A stretch of DNA of 64,000 nt. It comes from Bifidobacterium catulorum (GTDB taxonomy: Bacteria > Actinomycetota > Actinomycetes > Actinomycetales > Bifidobacteriaceae). The notes under the pieces were generated by a model that worked only from the letters and a program-made list of their open reading frames with translations, did not search any database and was not told the DNA's origin. The stretch lies in assembly GCF_003129925.1 (NCBI RefSeq), contig NZ_QFFN01000006.1, positions 29,160 through 93,159 of the forward strand, read 5' to 3'. Both the position numbers and the translations under genes were made by a program. This document shows positions 27,947 to 38,013 of this stretch, one piece after another (the stretch's first letter is position 1; each line of letters begins with the position of its first letter).

Positions 27947-30682
27947 GTGGTCGCAGCTAAGAAGAAGACGGAAGAAACCGCCGTCAAGCCCCAGGAGAAC
28001 GCAGCCGTTTCCGCCGAGCAGGAGGTCGACGCCCTCGTCAGGAAGGCGCAGGTCGCCCTCAGGAAGTTCGAGGCGCTCGATCAGAAGCAGGTCGACCACA
28101 TCGTCGCCAAGGCTTCCGTCGCCGCGCTGAACAAGCACCTCGTGCTCGCCAAGCTCGCCGTCGAGGAGACCAAGCGTGGTCTGGTGGAGGACAAGGCCAC
28201 CAAGAACATCTTCGCGTGTGAGCACATCACCAACTACCTGGCCGGTCAGAAGACCGTCGGCATCATCCGTGAGGACGACGTCGAAGGCATCACCGAGATC
28301 GCCGAGCCCGTCGGCGTCGTCGCCGGCGTGACCCCGGTCACCAACCCGACCTCCACCGCCATCTTCAAGTCGCTCATCGCCCTGAAGACCCGCTGCCCGA
28401 TCGTCTTCGGCTTCCACCCGGGCGCCCAGAAGTGCTCCGTCGAGGCCGCGCGCATCGTGCGCGACGCCGCCATCAAGGCAGGCGCCCCCGAGGACTGCAT
28501 CCAGTGGATCGAGCACCCGTCCATCGAGGCCACCGGCGCCCTGATGAAGCACCCGGGCGTCGCCACCATCCTCGCCACCGGCGGCCCCGGCATGGTCAAG
28601 GCCGCGTACACCTCCGGCAAGCCCGCCCTCGGCGTGGGCGCCGGCAACGCCCCGGCCTACGTGGCCCCGGACGCCGACATCGTGCGCACCGCCAACGACC
28701 TCATCCTCTCCAAGCACTTCGACTACGGCATGATCTGCGCCACCGAGCAGGCCGTCATCGCCGACAAGTCCGTGTACGAGCCGCTGCTGGCCGAACTCAA
28801 GAAGCGCAAGGCCTACTTCGTCAACGCCGAGGAAAAGGCCAAGCTCGAGAAGTTCGTGTTCGGCGTCACCGCCTACGAGAGCCCGGACCAGAAGACCAAG
28901 CTCAACGCCTGGGTGCCCGGCAAGTCCCCGCAGGCCATCGCCCACGCCGCCGGCTTCGAGATCCCGTCCGACGCCACCATCCTCGCCGCCGAATGCAAGG
29001 AGGTCGGCGAGATGGAGCCGCTCACCATGGAGAAGCTCTCCCCGATCCAGGCCTTCCTGAAGTCCGACAACAAGGAGCAGGCCTTCGAGATGTGCGAGAA
29101 GATGCTCGTGCACGGCGCCGGCCACACCGCCGCCATCCACACGAACGACCAGGCCCTGGTCGACGAGTACGGCAACCGCATGCACGCCTGCCGCATCATC
29201 TGGAACCAGCCCTCCTCCCTCGGCGGCATCGGCGACATCTACAACGCCATCGCCCCGTCGCTGACCCTCGGCTGCGGTTCCTACGGCGGCAACTCGGTCT
29301 CCGGCAACGTCCAGGCGGTCAACCTCATCAACATCAAGCGCGTCGCTCGGAGGAACAACAACATGCAGTGGTTCAAGATCCCGGCCAAGACCTACTTCGA
29401 GCCGAATGCCATCAAGTACCTGCGCGACATGGCCGACGTCAACCGCGTCGTCATCGTCTGTGACAAGGTCATGCTCGATCTTGGCGTCGTGGAGAAGGCC
29501 ATCCACCAGCTGCGCCTGCGTCCGAACAACGTGCAGTACCGCATCATCGACTACGTCGAGCCCGAGCCCTCGGTCGAGACCGTCGAACGCGGCGCCGCCA
29601 TGATGCGCGACGAGTTCCAGCCCGACACCATCATCGCCATCGGCGGCGGCTCCCCGATGGACGCCTCCAAGATCATGTGGCTGCTCTACGAGCACCCGGA
29701 AATCGAATTCGCAGACATCCGCGAGAAGTTCTTCGATATCCGCAAGCGCGCGTTCAAGCTGCCAGCCCTCGGCAAGAAGGCCCGCCTGGTCTGCATCCCG
29801 ACCTCGTCCGGCACCGGCTCCGAAGTCACGCCGTTCGCCGTGATCACCGACCACAAGACCGGCTACAAGTACCCGGTCACCGACTACGCGCTGACCCCGT
29901 CCGTCGCCATCGTGGACCCGGTGCTGGCCCGCACCCAGCCGCGCAAGCTGGCCTGCGACTCCGGCTTCGACGCCCTGACCCACTCCTTCGAGGCCTACGT
30001 CTCCGTCTACGCCAACGACTTCACCGACGGCATGGCGCTGCACGCCGCCAAGCTGGTGTGGGAGAACCTTGAGACCTCCGTGAGGGAAGGCGCCGCCAAC
30101 CCGATGGCCCAGGAGAAGATGCACAACGCCGCCACCATGGCCGGCATGGCCTTCGGCTCCGCGTTCCTCGGCATGTGCCACGGCATGGCCCACACCATCG
30201 GCGCACTGTGCCACGTCGCCCACGGCCGCACCAACTCCATCCTGCTGCCGTACGTGATCCGCTACAACGGCCAGATCCCCGACGAGCCGACCAGCTGGCC
30301 GAAGTACAACAAGTACGTCGCCCCGCAGCGCTATCAGGAGATCGCCAAGAACCTCGGCATCGACCCCGGCAACACCGTCGAGGAAGGCGTCGAGAACCTG
30401 GCCCGCGCCGTCGAGGACTACCGCGACAACAAGCTCGGCATGGACCGTTCCTTCCAGGCCGCCGGCGTGGACGAGGACTACTTCTGGAGCGTGCTTGAGC
30501 AGATCGGCATGCGCGCCTACGAGGACCAGTGCACCCCGGCCAACCCGCGCATCCCGATGATCGAGGACATGAAGGACATCGCCATCGCCGCCTACTACGG
30601 CGTGCCGCAGGCCGAAGGCCACCGCATCCGCGTCGAGCGCGAAGGCACCGCCTCCGTCGAGGAAGCCTCCCAGCGCGACTGA
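27947..30682 (+). CDS. adhE: Bifunctional acetaldehyde-CoA/alcohol dehydrogenase
   Basis: A 911-residue two-domain enzyme that reduces acetyl-CoA to ethanol with two NADH, the ethanol branch of the bifid shunt. The N-terminal aldehyde dehydrogenase half has GVVAGVTPVTNPTS and the catalytic Cys in YGMICATEQAV. The C-terminal iron-dependent half starts near residue 480 and shows IGGGSPMDASKIMW, PTSSGTGSEVTPFAVIT and metal-binding HGMAHTIGALCHVAHGRTN. I placed the start at GTG 27947, six bases after GAGGAGGA; an ATG at 27905 has no site. The protein probably forms spirosomes as AdhE does elsewhere. Confidence 0.96.
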   Translation: MVAAKKKTEETAVKPQENAAVSAEQEVDALVRKAQVALRKFEALDQKQVDHIVAKASVAALNKHLVLAKLAVEETKRGLVEDKATKNIFACEHITNYLAGQKTVGIIREDDVEGITEIAEPVGVVAGVTPVTNPTSTAIFKSLIALKTRCPIVFGFHPGAQKCSVEAARIVRDAAIKAGAPEDCIQWIEHPSIEATGALMKHPGVATILATGGPGMVKAAYTSGKPALGVGAGNAPAYVAPDADIVRTANDLILSKHFDYGMICATEQAVIADKSVYEPLLAELKKRKAYFVNAEEKAKLEKFVFGVTAYESPDQKTKLNAWVPGKSPQAIAHAAGFEIPSDATILAAECKEVGEMEPLTMEKLSPIQAFLKSDNKEQAFEMCEKMLVHGAGHTAAIHTNDQALVDEYGNRMHACRIIWNQPSSLGGIGDIYNAIAPSLTLGCGSYGGNSVSGNVQAVNLINIKRVARRNNNMQWFKIPAKTYFEPNAIKYLRDMADVNRVVIVCDKVMLDLGVVEKAIHQLRLRPNNVQYRIIDYVEPEPSVETVERGAAMMRDEFQPDTIIAIGGGSPMDASKIMWLLYEHPEIEFADIREKFFDIRKRAFKLPALGKKARLVCIPTSSGTGSEVTPFAVITDHKTGYKYPVTDYALTPSVAIVDPVLARTQPRKLACDSGFDALTHSFEAYVSVYANDFTDGMALHAAKLVWENLETSVREGAANPMAQEKMHNAATMAGMAFGSAFLGMCHGMAHTIGALCHVAHGRTNSILLPYVIRYNGQIPDEPTSWPKYNKYVAPQRYQEIAKNLGIDPGNTVEEGVENLARAVEDYRDNKLGMDRSFQAAGVDEDYFWSVLEQIGMRAYEDQCTPANPRIPMIEDMKDIAIAAYYGVPQAEGHRIRVEREGTASVEEASQRD

Positions 30683-30750
30683 CGTCCTCCCCGAACCCGT
30701 GGCCGGAACCGGTGGTTTGTCGGACTCCGGCCACGGCCCCCTCTATCGAT

Positions 30751-30795
30751 GAAGTCCCCCGTCGTCATCCCCGGACGACGGGGGACTTCGTTTTC
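30751..30795 (+). terminator. Terminator after adhE
   Basis: GAAGTCCCCCGTCGT (30751-30765) pairs exactly with ACGACGGGGGACTTC (30775-30789), followed by GTTTTC. Confidence 0.9.
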
Positions 30796-30808
30796 AATCA
30801 ATACCCGG

Positions 30809-30871
30809 AATTTGGTAATTTCGGTCATGAAGAACCGGTTTTGATGGTCTTTATGAACGATTCGACCAATT
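30809..30871 (+). repeat. 64-bp palindromic dispersed repeat, copy 2
   Basis: From AATTTGG (30809-30815) to CCAATT (30866-30871), with inner arms CGGTCATGAAG and CTTTATGAACG. It is the most diverged copy. It lies between the adhE terminator and the stop codon of the leftward budA gene. Confidence 0.75.
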
Positions 30872-30876
30872 ACGGC

Positions 30877-31626
30877 CTACTCCGCCTTGGCGATGGCCTC
30901 GGCGATCGGGTCGTGGGTGAAGTCGTGGCTGCGGTATTCGGGATTGTCCACGGGAAGATGCTGCACCAGCGTATCGAACACCTGACTCAATATGTCGCCG
31001 CGCTCCAGCACCGCGTCGAGCACATGACCGCCGATCGAATGGTCGTCGGAAAGAAAATGCTCGTGGAAACCGGCCACGGCCGCACCGTTGAACATCACCG
31101 GCGAGAAATAGCCGAGCATCGTTCCCCTCACGTCATGGCCGAGGAACATGGCCTGCCGGTCGGCCACCTCCTCCAACGTCGGGTACGGGGCCTGCTGTTT
31201 GATTACCGCGCGGGTTTTGATGAAACTGAACGTGCCGCGGACGATGACCGCGAAGAACGTGTTCGCCCGCCCGTTGGCCGCCACGATCTTCTTGTTGAGG
31301 TCCTCCAGTCCGATGTCGCTGCGTTCGCACTGGTATTGGAAGGCCGCGTGATGCACGCTGGCGAACGGTACGGTGAAGTCGTCGGGCAGGACCTCGGCCA
31401 CGCCGGACTGGCCGATCTTATAGGCGATGCCGTCGAGGATGATGAGCTCGCCGTCGAGCCCCTCGCCGGTGCCGATGCCCGTGTCGCCATGCGTCAGCAG
31501 GTTCCCGATGGTGGTGGTGCCCTCCAACAAACCCGGCACAAGCTGGGCGAGTGTGCCATGCTGATAGAGCACGTTCGCGCCGTGCTCATGGATCGGTCCG
31601 ATGTTCGCAGCCAGGGATTTCGTCAT
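30877..31626 (-). CDS. budA: Alpha-acetolactate decarboxylase
   Basis: A 249-residue cytoplasmic enzyme converting acetolactate to acetoin. Family segments are VLYQHGTLAQLVPGLLEGTT, GDTGIGTGEGLDGELIILDG, PFASVHHA and GFHEHFLSDDHSIGGHVLD, the last containing the zinc-ligand histidines and GGHV signature. I chose ATG 31626, with GTGGGGAA just upstream; a GTG three codons earlier is possible. No acetolactate synthase is adjacent. The gene lies convergent to adhE between two palindromic repeats, which suggests a separately acquired block. Confidence 0.92.
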   Translation of the reverse strand: MTKSLAANIGPIHEHGANVLYQHGTLAQLVPGLLEGTTTIGNLLTHGDTGIGTGEGLDGELIILDGIAYKIGQSGVAEVLPDDFTVPFASVHHAAFQYQCERSDIGLEDLNKKIVAANGRANTFFAVIVRGTFSFIKTRAVIKQQAPYPTLEEVADRQAMFLGHDVRGTMLGYFSPVMFNGAAVAGFHEHFLSDDHSIGGHVLDAVLERGDILSQVFDTLVQHLPVDNPEYRSHDFTHDPIAEAIAKAE

Positions 31627-31785
31627 ATTCCCCACGATAATTCGAGGACCGAACGGTTTTCAACCAACCATGCACGGATGGACACATGATCACGGGACTG
31701 ACCGTCATCACGATATCCTCGTTCGGATGCATCGGCTATGCGGCGACCATCCAAGTGTTCTCCATCAGTTCGTTTATCAATCGAT

Positions 31786-31849
31786 AATTTGGCAGAACCG
31801 TTCATGAAGCCCGTGAAAATAGGTCCTTCATGACCGGAATTACCAAATT
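31786..31849 (+). repeat. 64-bp palindromic dispersed repeat, copy 3
   Basis: From AATTTGG (31786-31792) to CCAAATT (31843-31849), with inner arms ACCGTTCATGAAG and CCTTCATGACCGG. The outer T/A pair replaces the C/G pair of copies 1 and 4, so pairing is kept. Located between divergent budA and the AbiEi-like gene. Confidence 0.85.
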
Positions 31850-31962
31850 CGGGATTGTTGAGACCTGTTTGACCAAGGTACGGGATTGTGGATGGAGGCC
31901 ACGTTCGTCCACATTGTCCGGAGAACCGGATTTTCGCCGTCGCGGCCCCGTACCGTCGAATC

Positions 31963-32919
31963 ATGAGAACGAATACAAGACTCAACACGATGCTGGACCA
32001 GACCGAGTCGAAACGGCTGTGCGTATGGGGCCGCAACGATGCCGAACGCCAGATGATACGGCGGCGGCAGGCCGCAGGGGAACTGCTTCACGTGGGGAAC
32101 CGATGCTATGCGAGGCCGTCATATTGGCAGGGACTGACCGAATTCGAGCGGTTCCGCCATCTGGTGCGTTCCCTGTCGAGGAAACATCCGCACTGGGTGT
32201 TCGGCGGACCGACCGCCGCACTGATGCATGGCGTATGCGATTCTCATCGGCAGATGAGAACGATTCATCGCGTGATCGAGGGAAACGCCATGGTTCGTGG
32301 CACCGATATCGTGACCAGCCATTACGTGACGGACGCGTCGCACGTCGTCGTCGACGGGGTGAAGGTCACCCCGTTGCCCAGAACGGTGTTCGACTGCGCA
32401 AGATGGATGGAGTTCCCCGATGCGCTCGCGGTGGCCGATTCCCTGTTGCGTCAGGGGCGTATGACCCGTGAGGGGCTTCGGGATTCGTTCCTCCGGGAGC
32501 GGGGGCGTCATGCGGACCGTGCCTTCAGGGTGGCCGACAACGCGACCGGCAGGACCGACAACGGCGGCGAATCCTATGCCTACGGCGTGATCCTTGAGGA
32601 GGGGTTCGCGAAACCGATGGTTCAGGCCGCGATGCCGTGCCTCAACGAGAACGGCAATCCCGACCGGGTCGACTTTCTGTGGACGACCGGGGATGGACGT
32701 CGTATCGTGGCGGAACTTGATGGGCGAATCAAATACCGTGACGAATCCATGTACCGCAACGGCAGTCTGCCCGACACCGTAATCGCGGAGAAGGAGCGCG
32801 AGGAGCGGGTGAGGATGGTCGTGGACGGATTCGTGAGGTTCTCGTTCGGGGAGGCGTATCGTAGGGTTCCGCTGATACGTAAATTGGAATGGGCCGGGGT
32901 CCCGAGGCTGACCGGATGA
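31963..32919 (+). CDS. AbiEi-antitoxin-like / DUF559-type nuclease-fold protein
   Basis: A 318-residue protein not assigned to a studied function. Residues 10-150 resemble the AbiEi-type transcriptional antitoxin layout (short N-terminal helical region, then HWVFGGPTAALMHGV and VVDGVKVTPLPRTVFDCARW). The C-terminal part (PDRVDFLWTTGDGRRIVAEL then DGRIKYRD) has the VDFLW...E.DG..KY pattern of the Vsr-like DUF559 nuclease fold. The two-part layout is common among uncharacterised actinobacterial proteins. ATG 31963 lies six bases after TACCGT, a leaderless arrangement. No AbiEii toxin gene is next to it. Confidence 0.6.
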   Translation: MRTNTRLNTMLDQTESKRLCVWGRNDAERQMIRRRQAAGELLHVGNRCYARPSYWQGLTEFERFRHLVRSLSRKHPHWVFGGPTAALMHGVCDSHRQMRTIHRVIEGNAMVRGTDIVTSHYVTDASHVVVDGVKVTPLPRTVFDCARWMEFPDALAVADSLLRQGRMTREGLRDSFLRERGRHADRAFRVADNATGRTDNGGESYAYGVILEEGFAKPMVQAAMPCLNENGNPDRVDFLWTTGDGRRIVAELDGRIKYRDESMYRNGSLPDTVIAEKEREERVRMVVDGFVRFSFGEAYRRVPLIRKLEWAGVPRLTG

Positions 32920-32951
32920 TTGTACGGTTGGGAACTGTCCGGAGGACTGGT

Positions 32952-33043
32952 AGTTTGGTCAAACCGTTCATGAATCGGTAACTTGGCAGAACCGTTTATA
33001 AGGACCCCGAAAACGGGTCCTTCATGACCGGAATTACCAAGTT
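32952..33043 (+). repeat. 64-bp palindromic dispersed repeat, copy 4, with an extra half-copy
   Basis: The full copy runs from AACTTGG (32980-32986) to CCAAGTT (33037-33043), with inner arms CCGTTTATAAGGACCC and GGGTCCTTCATGACCGG. An extra left half (AGTTTGGTCAAACCGTTCAT, 32952-32971) lies directly before it. It separates the AbiEi-like gene from the S10 operon promoter region. Confidence 0.85.
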
Positions 33044-33101
33044 CGGAGGGACGGACGAACCGCGACACGCCCGAATTCTGCTAGGGGCATGGGTTGTGGT
33101 T

Positions 33102-33307
33102 TAATAATCAAGTTGCCTGTTTTGGGCTCGCAAAATTGTCTATTCAAAAGCGAGCGTGGCACAAGGATTTTCCACATCCTTGCATGGTCACGCACTGATA
33201 CGGTTCGGCCGCCACGGGGAGGGATCCCGAAGTCGGCCACGCCTTGACGTGCCCTAGAGAAACAGGCTGGTAAACAGTAATTCATTCGCAAGAAAGGGCG
33301 GACGGCA
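33102..33307 (+). promoter_or_regulatory. S10 operon promoter and structured leader
   Basis: A -10-like TAATAAT (33102-33108) has only a weak -35 candidate (TTCTGC, 33077-33082). Downstream the leader holds two hairpins, GCTCGC/GCGAGC (33126-33131, 33150-33155) and CAAGGAT/ATCCTTG (33162-33182), then a GC-rich stretch before the rpsJ ribosome binding site. A 190-base leader ahead of the S10 operon recalls the L4-controlled leader of other bacteria, but no specific match is claimed. Confidence 0.45.
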
Positions 33308-33616
33308 ATGGCGGGACAGAAAATCCGCATCAGGCTTAAGTCCTATGACCACGAGGTCATTGACCAGTCGGCGAAGAAAATCGTCGAGACGGTCACGAAC
33401 GCGGGCGCAACCGTAGTTGGCCCGGTTCCTCTGCCGACCGAGAAGAACGTGTTTGTTGTTATCCGTTCTCCTCACAAGTACAAGGATTCCCGCGAGCATT
33501 TCGAGATGCGCACCCACAAGCGCCTCATTGACATCGTTGACCCGACGCCTAAGGCTGTCGATTCTCTGATGCGTCTCGACCTGCCGGCGGACGTGAACAT
33601 CGAGATCAAGCTGTAA
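33308..33616 (+). CDS. rpsJ: 30S ribosomal protein S10
   Basis: A 102-residue protein: [41 protein letters not shown] and [16 protein letters not shown] are standard S10. GAAAGGGCGGACGGCA precedes ATG 33308. First gene of the ribosomal super-cluster; in other bacteria S10 also joins the NusB antitermination complex. Confidence 0.98.
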   Translation: MAGQKIRIRLKSYDHEVIDQSAKKIVETVTNAGATVVGPVPLPTEKNVFVVIRSPHKYKDSREHFEMRTHKRLIDIVDPTPKAVDSLMRLDLPADVNIEIKL

Positions 33617-33633
33617 GGAAGGGGGGAACCGTT

Positions 33634-34281
33634 ATGAGCAACAACATCAAGAATGCACTGCTGGGCAAGAAGCTCGGCATGTCCCAGGTGTGGGACGAGA
33701 ACGGCTTCTTCGTTCCCGTCACGCTGGTCGACGTTTCCACCAACGTGGTGACCGCCGTCAAGACGGAGGAGACCGACGGCTACAAGGCCGTCCAGATCGG
33801 CTACGGCCAGATCGATCCGACCAAGGTGACCAAGCCGCTCGCCGGCCACTTCGCCAAGGCCGGTGTGACCCCGCGTCGCCACCTCGTCGAGTTCCGCACC
33901 GACGAAGCCGAGAGCTACGAGCCGGGTCAGGAACTGAGCGCCGAGGTCTTCGCCGAGGGTTCCAAGGTCGACGTCACCGGCACCACCAAGGGCAAGGGCT
34001 TCGCCGGCACCATCAAGCGTTGGGGCTTCAAGTCCTACCGCCGTACCCACGGCTCCCACAAGAACGAGCGTCGCCCCGGTTCCGTCGGTGCATGCGCCAC
34101 TCCGGGCCGTATTCTCAAGGGCAAGCGCATGGCCGGTCGCATGGGCCATGTCACCAACACCACGCTGAACCTGACCGTCGTCTCCAACGATGTTGAAAAC
34201 GGCGTCATCGCCATCAAGGGTGCCATCCCGGGCCCGAAGGGCGCCATCGTCGTGGTTCGTACCGCTGTGAAGGGAGCCTGA
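33634..34281 (+). CDS. rplC: 50S ribosomal protein L3
   Basis: A 215-residue assembly-initiating protein with [16 protein letters not shown], the central loop [20 protein letters not shown] and the [17 protein letters not shown] segment. AAGGAAGGGGGGAACC precedes the ATG. 17 bases after rpsJ. Confidence 0.98.
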   Translation: MSNNIKNALLGKKLGMSQVWDENGFFVPVTLVDVSTNVVTAVKTEETDGYKAVQIGYGQIDPTKVTKPLAGHFAKAGVTPRRHLVEFRTDEAESYEPGQELSAEVFAEGSKVDVTGTTKGKGFAGTIKRWGFKSYRRTHGSHKNERRPGSVGACATPGRILKGKRMAGRMGHVTNTTLNLTVVSNDVENGVIAIKGAIPGPKGAIVVVRTAVKGA

Positions 34282-34286
34282 TAATC

Positions 34287-34946
34287 ATGGCTATTTCTCT
34301 GAACATCACGAGCGCCGAAGGCCAGACCGGCACCGTCGAGGCCCCTGAGGAACTGTTCGGCATCTCCGCCGAGGAAGTGCAGAACCACGTTCCGCTGGTG
34401 CACCAGGTCGTCATCGCGCAGCTGGCTGCCGCCCGTCGTGGCACCCACGCCGTGAAGAACCGCGCCCGCATCTCCGGCGGCGGCAAGAAGCCGTGGAAGC
34501 AGAAGGGCACCGGCCGTGCCCGTCAGGGCTCCATCCGCGCCCCGCAGTGGGCAGGTGGCGCCGTCGTCCACGGACCGGTTCCGCGCGACTACTCCCAGCG
34601 CACCCCCAAGAAGATGAAGGCCGCAGCCCTGCGCTACATGCTGTCCGATCGCGCCAACGCCGGTCGCGTGCACGTGGTTGACTTCGGCATCGCCGAGACC
34701 CCGTCCACCAAGACCGCCAAGGCCGTTCTGCAGTCCGTGGCCGCCGAGCGCTTCGTCACCGTCGTGTTCTCCCGCGAGAACATCAACGAGTGGCTGTCGG
34801 TCCGCAACCTGCGCACCGTGCACCCGATCTTCGCCGACCAGCTCAACACCTACGATGTGGTGACCGCCGAGGACATCGTCTTCACCAAGGAAGGCTTCGA
34901 CGCCTTCATCGCGGCGAAGACCGCCCCGGCCGCTAAGGAGGACTAA
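34287..34946 (+). CDS. rplD: 50S ribosomal protein L4
   Basis: A 219-residue protein with the exit-tunnel loop region [20 protein letters not shown] followed by [17 protein letters not shown], the macrolide-relevant part of L4. Five bases after rplC. In E. coli this protein represses its own operon, which is relevant to the structured S10 leader here. Confidence 0.98.
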   Translation: MAISLNITSAEGQTGTVEAPEELFGISAEEVQNHVPLVHQVVIAQLAAARRGTHAVKNRARISGGGKKPWKQKGTGRARQGSIRAPQWAGGAVVHGPVPRDYSQRTPKKMKAAALRYMLSDRANAGRVHVVDFGIAETPSTKTAKAVLQSVAAERFVTVVFSRENINEWLSVRNLRTVHPIFADQLNTYDVVTAEDIVFTKEGFDAFIAAKTAPAAKED

Positions 34947-34948
34947 TC

Positions 34949-35245
34949 ATGGTCGCAATCCACAAGCCCGCACACGACATCATCATCAAGCCTGTCGTTT
35001 CCGAGAAGAGCTACGCCAACTCCGACCTGGGCCAGTACACCTTCGTGGTGAACCCCAAGGCGAACAAGGTGCAGATCAAGCAGGCTATCGAGCAGATCTT
35101 CAATGTCAAGGTGACGAACGTCAACACCCTCAACCGCGCCGGCAAGCGCACCCGCACCCGCATCGGCTACGGCCAGCGTGTGAACGAGAAGCGCGCCATC
35201 GTGACGGTGGCCGAGGGCCAGACCATCGACATCTTCGGTAACTGA
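34949..35245 (+). CDS. rplW: 50S ribosomal protein L23
   Basis: A 98-residue tunnel-exit protein with [20 protein letters not shown] and [20 protein letters not shown]. It is the docking site for trigger factor and SRP. Two bases after rplD, with GCTAAGGAGGAC in the rplD end as ribosome binding site. Confidence 0.98.
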   Translation: MVAIHKPAHDIIIKPVVSEKSYANSDLGQYTFVVNPKANKVQIKQAIEQIFNVKVTNVNTLNRAGKRTRTRIGYGQRVNEKRAIVTVAEGQTIDIFGN

Positions 35246-35275
35246 AGGCTAGCCGAGAAAGTTAGGAACTAAATT

Positions 35276-36106
35276 ATGGCTATCCGTACATACAAGCCGA
35301 CGTCTGCCGGTCGTCGTAACGCCTCGGTCTCGGACTTCTCCGAGATCACGCGTTCCACGCCTGAGAAGTCGTTGGTCCGTAAGCTCAGCAAGACTGGCGG
35401 CCGTAACTCCTACGGTCGTATCACGAGCCGTCACCGCGGTGGTGGCCACAAGCGCCAGTACCGTCTCATCGACTTCAAGCGTTGGGACAAGGACGGCGTG
35501 CCGGCCAAGGTCGCTCACATCGAGTACGACCCGAACCGTTCCGCCCGCATCGCCCTCCTGCACTACGCCGATGGCGAGAAGCGCTACATCATCGCCCCCG
35601 AGGGCGTGAAGCAGGGCGACGTCATCGAGACCGGTGCCCAGGCCGACATCAAGCCCGGCAACAACCTGCCTCTGCGCAACATCCCGACCGGTACGGTGGT
35701 TCACGCCATCGAGCTGCGTCCGCTGGGTGGCGCGAAGATCGCCCGTTCCGCCGGTGCTGCCGTTCAGCTCGTCGCCAAGGATGGCGCCTACGCCCAGCTG
35801 CGTATGCCGTCCGGCGAAATCCGCAACGTGGACGCCCGCTGCCGCGCCACCGTTGGTGAGGTCGGCAACTCCGAGCACGCCAACATCCAGCTCGGCAAGG
35901 CCGGTCGCGCCCGTTGGATCGGCCGTCGTCCGTGGACTCGCGGTGAGTCCATGAACCCGGTGGATCACCCGCATGGTGGTCGTACCCGCGGTGGTAAGCC
36001 GCCGGTGTCGCCGTGGGGCAAGGGCGAAGTCCGTACCCGTCGTCCGAAGAAGGCTTCGAACAAGATGATCGTTCGTCGTCGTCCGGCCGGCAAGAACCGC
36101 AAGTAA
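35276..36106 (+). CDS. rplB: 50S ribosomal protein L2
   Basis: A 276-residue peptidyl-transferase-centre protein. [20 protein letters not shown] near the start and [20 protein letters not shown] near the end include the conserved histidine region. The basic tail [19 protein letters not shown] is typical. 30 bases after rplW. Confidence 0.98.
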   Translation: MAIRTYKPTSAGRRNASVSDFSEITRSTPEKSLVRKLSKTGGRNSYGRITSRHRGGGHKRQYRLIDFKRWDKDGVPAKVAHIEYDPNRSARIALLHYADGEKRYIIAPEGVKQGDVIETGAQADIKPGNNLPLRNIPTGTVVHAIELRPLGGAKIARSAGAAVQLVAKDGAYAQLRMPSGEIRNVDARCRATVGEVGNSEHANIQLGKAGRARWIGRRPWTRGESMNPVDHPHGGRTRGGKPPVSPWGKGEVRTRRPKKASNKMIVRRRPAGKNRK

Positions 36107-36121
36107 GGAAGTGTCTGACAG

Positions 36122-36400
36122 ATGACTCGTAGCATCAAGAAGGGCCCATTCGTCGACGCCCACTTGCAGAAGAAGGTCGACGAGCAGAACGAGAAGGGCA
36201 CGAAGAACGTCATCAAGACGTGGTCGCGCCGTTCGATGATCACCCCCGATTTCATCGGACACACGTTCGCAGTTCACGATGGTCGTAAGCATGTCCCGGT
36301 GTTCGTCACCGAGGCCATGGTTGGCCACAAGCTCGGTGAGTTCGCCCCGACGCGTACCTTCAAGGGTCACGTCAAGGACGACAAGAAGGCACGCCGCTAA
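36122..36400 (+). CDS. rpsS: 30S ribosomal protein S19
   Basis: A 92-residue small-subunit head protein: [39 protein letters not shown] and [13 protein letters not shown]. 15 bases after rplB; AAGGAAG supplies the ribosome binding site. Confidence 0.98.
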   Translation: MTRSIKKGPFVDAHLQKKVDEQNEKGTKNVIKTWSRRSMITPDFIGHTFAVHDGRKHVPVFVTEAMVGHKLGEFAPTRTFKGHVKDDKKARR

Positions 36401-36421
36401 AGGCGAGGAGAGTAAAGACAC

Positions 36422-36781
36422 ATGGAAGCTAAAGCAATCGCCCGTCACGTCCGCGTGACGCCGCGCAAGGCTCGCCGCGTCGTCGACCTCATCCGAGGCA
36501 AGCAGGCGACCGAAGCGGTGACCATTCTGAAGTTCGCTCCGCAGGATGCGGCCGTTCCGGTCCGCAAGGTCCTGGAGAGCGCCATCGCCAACGCTCGCGT
36601 CAAGGCCGATCGCGCCAACGAGCCGTTCCGCGAGAACGAACTGGTGGTCAAGGAGACGTACGTCGATGAGGGCGTCACGTTGAAGCGTTTCCGCGCACGC
36701 GCCCAGGGCCGTGCCGCTCGCATCAACAAGCGCACCAGCCACATCACGGTTATCGTCGCCAACAAGGAAGGAGCCCGATAA
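36422..36781 (+). CDS. rplV: 50S ribosomal protein L22
   Basis: A 119-residue tunnel protein with [20 protein letters not shown] at the start and the beta-hairpin segment [20 protein letters not shown]. 21 bases after rpsS. Confidence 0.98.
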   Translation: MEAKAIARHVRVTPRKARRVVDLIRGKQATEAVTILKFAPQDAAVPVRKVLESAIANARVKADRANEPFRENELVVKETYVDEGVTLKRFRARAQGRAARINKRTSHITVIVANKEGAR

Positions 36782-36784
36782 AAA

Positions 36785-37588
36785 ATGGGTCAGAAGATCA
36801 ACCCGTTTGGGTACCGTCTTGGCGTAACCGAATCCCACCGCAGCCGTTGGTTCTCCGATTCCAACAAGGCCGGCGAGCGTTACAGCGACTTCATCCTTGA
36901 GGACGACAAGATCCGCAAGGTGCTGAACGCCGACCTCGAACGTGCGGGCGTCTCCCGCATCGTCATCGAGCGTACCCGCGACCGTGTGCGTGTGGACATC
37001 CACACCGCTCGTCCGGGCATCGTCATCGGCCGCCGCGGCGCCGAGGCCGACAAGGTCCGCGCCAAGCTCGAAAAGCTGACTGGCAAGCAGGTCCAGCTCA
37101 ACATCTTCGAGGTCAAGAACGCCGCCATCGACGCCCAGCTCGTCGCTCAGGGCATCGCCGAGCAGCTCACCAACCGCGTCACCTTCCGTCGCGCCATGCG
37201 CAAGGCCCAGCAGGACGCCATGCGCGCCGGTGCCAAGGGCATCCGAATCAAGCTCTCCGGCCGCCTCGGCGGTGCCGAAATGAGCCGTTCGGAGTTCTAC
37301 CGCGAAGGCCGTGTGCCGCTGCAGACGCTGCGCGCCCTCATCGACTACGGCTTCTTCGAAGCCCGTACCACCTACGGCCGCATCGGCGTGAAGGTGTGGA
37401 TCTACAAGGGCGACATGACCGAGCGTGAGTTCGAGGAGCAGCAGGCCCAGCAGAACAACGGCCGTGGCCGTCGTGGCGACCGCCGCCCGCGTCGTGGCGC
37501 CCGCCGTGACGCCCAGAAGGCCGCTCCCGCTCAGGCTGAGGCGAAGCAGGAAGCCGCTGCTCCTGCCGCCAAGGAAGCAAAGGAGTAA
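36785..37588 (+). CDS. rpsC: 30S ribosomal protein S3
   Basis: A 267-residue protein with [20 protein letters not shown], the KH-domain part [20 protein letters not shown] and the C-terminal [20 protein letters not shown]. The last 45 residues ([16 protein letters not shown] then an Ala/Glu tail) extend beyond the E. coli protein, as in other actinobacteria. Three bases after rplV. Confidence 0.97.
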   Translation: MGQKINPFGYRLGVTESHRSRWFSDSNKAGERYSDFILEDDKIRKVLNADLERAGVSRIVIERTRDRVRVDIHTARPGIVIGRRGAEADKVRAKLEKLTGKQVQLNIFEVKNAAIDAQLVAQGIAEQLTNRVTFRRAMRKAQQDAMRAGAKGIRIKLSGRLGGAEMSRSEFYREGRVPLQTLRALIDYGFFEARTTYGRIGVKVWIYKGDMTEREFEEQQAQQNNGRGRRGDRRPRRGARRDAQKAAPAQAEAKQEAAAPAAKEAKE

Positions 37589-37593
37589 ACCAG

Positions 37594-38013
37594 ATGCTTA
37601 TTCCGAAGAGGACTAAATATCGCAAGCAGCATCGTCCTACCCGTAAGGGCATGTCCAAGGGCGGCAACGAGATCGCCTTCGGCGATTTCGGCATCCAGGC
37701 ACTGGCTCCGGCTTACGTGACCAACCGCCAGATCGAGGCCGCTCGTATCGCCATGACCCGCTACATCAAGCGTGGTGGCCGCGTGTGGATTACGATCTTC
37801 CCTGACCGTCCGCTCACCAAGCACGCTCTCGGTGCCCGAATGGGTTCCGGTAAGGGTGCCCCTGAGTTCTGGATCGCCAACGTGCGTCCCGGCCGTGTGA
37901 TGTTCGAAATCGGCGGTGTCTCGGAGGAAGTCGGTCGTGAGGCCCTGCGCCGCGCCATCGACAAGCTCCCCATGAAGTGCAGGATCATTGCTCGTGAAGG
38001 CGGTGACAACTGA
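37594..38013 (+). CDS. rplP: 50S ribosomal protein L16
   Basis: A 139-residue protein, [20 protein letters not shown], then [20 protein letters not shown] and the [12 protein letters not shown] end. It shapes the A-site. Five bases after rpsC and overlapping rpmC by one base. Confidence 0.98.
   Translation: MLIPKRTKYRKQHRPTRKGMSKGGNEIAFGDFGIQALAPAYVTNRQIEAARIAMTRYIKRGGRVWITIFPDRPLTKHALGARMGSGKGAPEFWIANVRPGRVMFEIGGVSEEVGREALRRAIDKLPMKCRIIAREGGDN

Noticed and set aside
27926..30622. An 898-codon open frame on the minus strand
   Set aside because: Antisense shadow of adhE, caused by high GC at codon position three.
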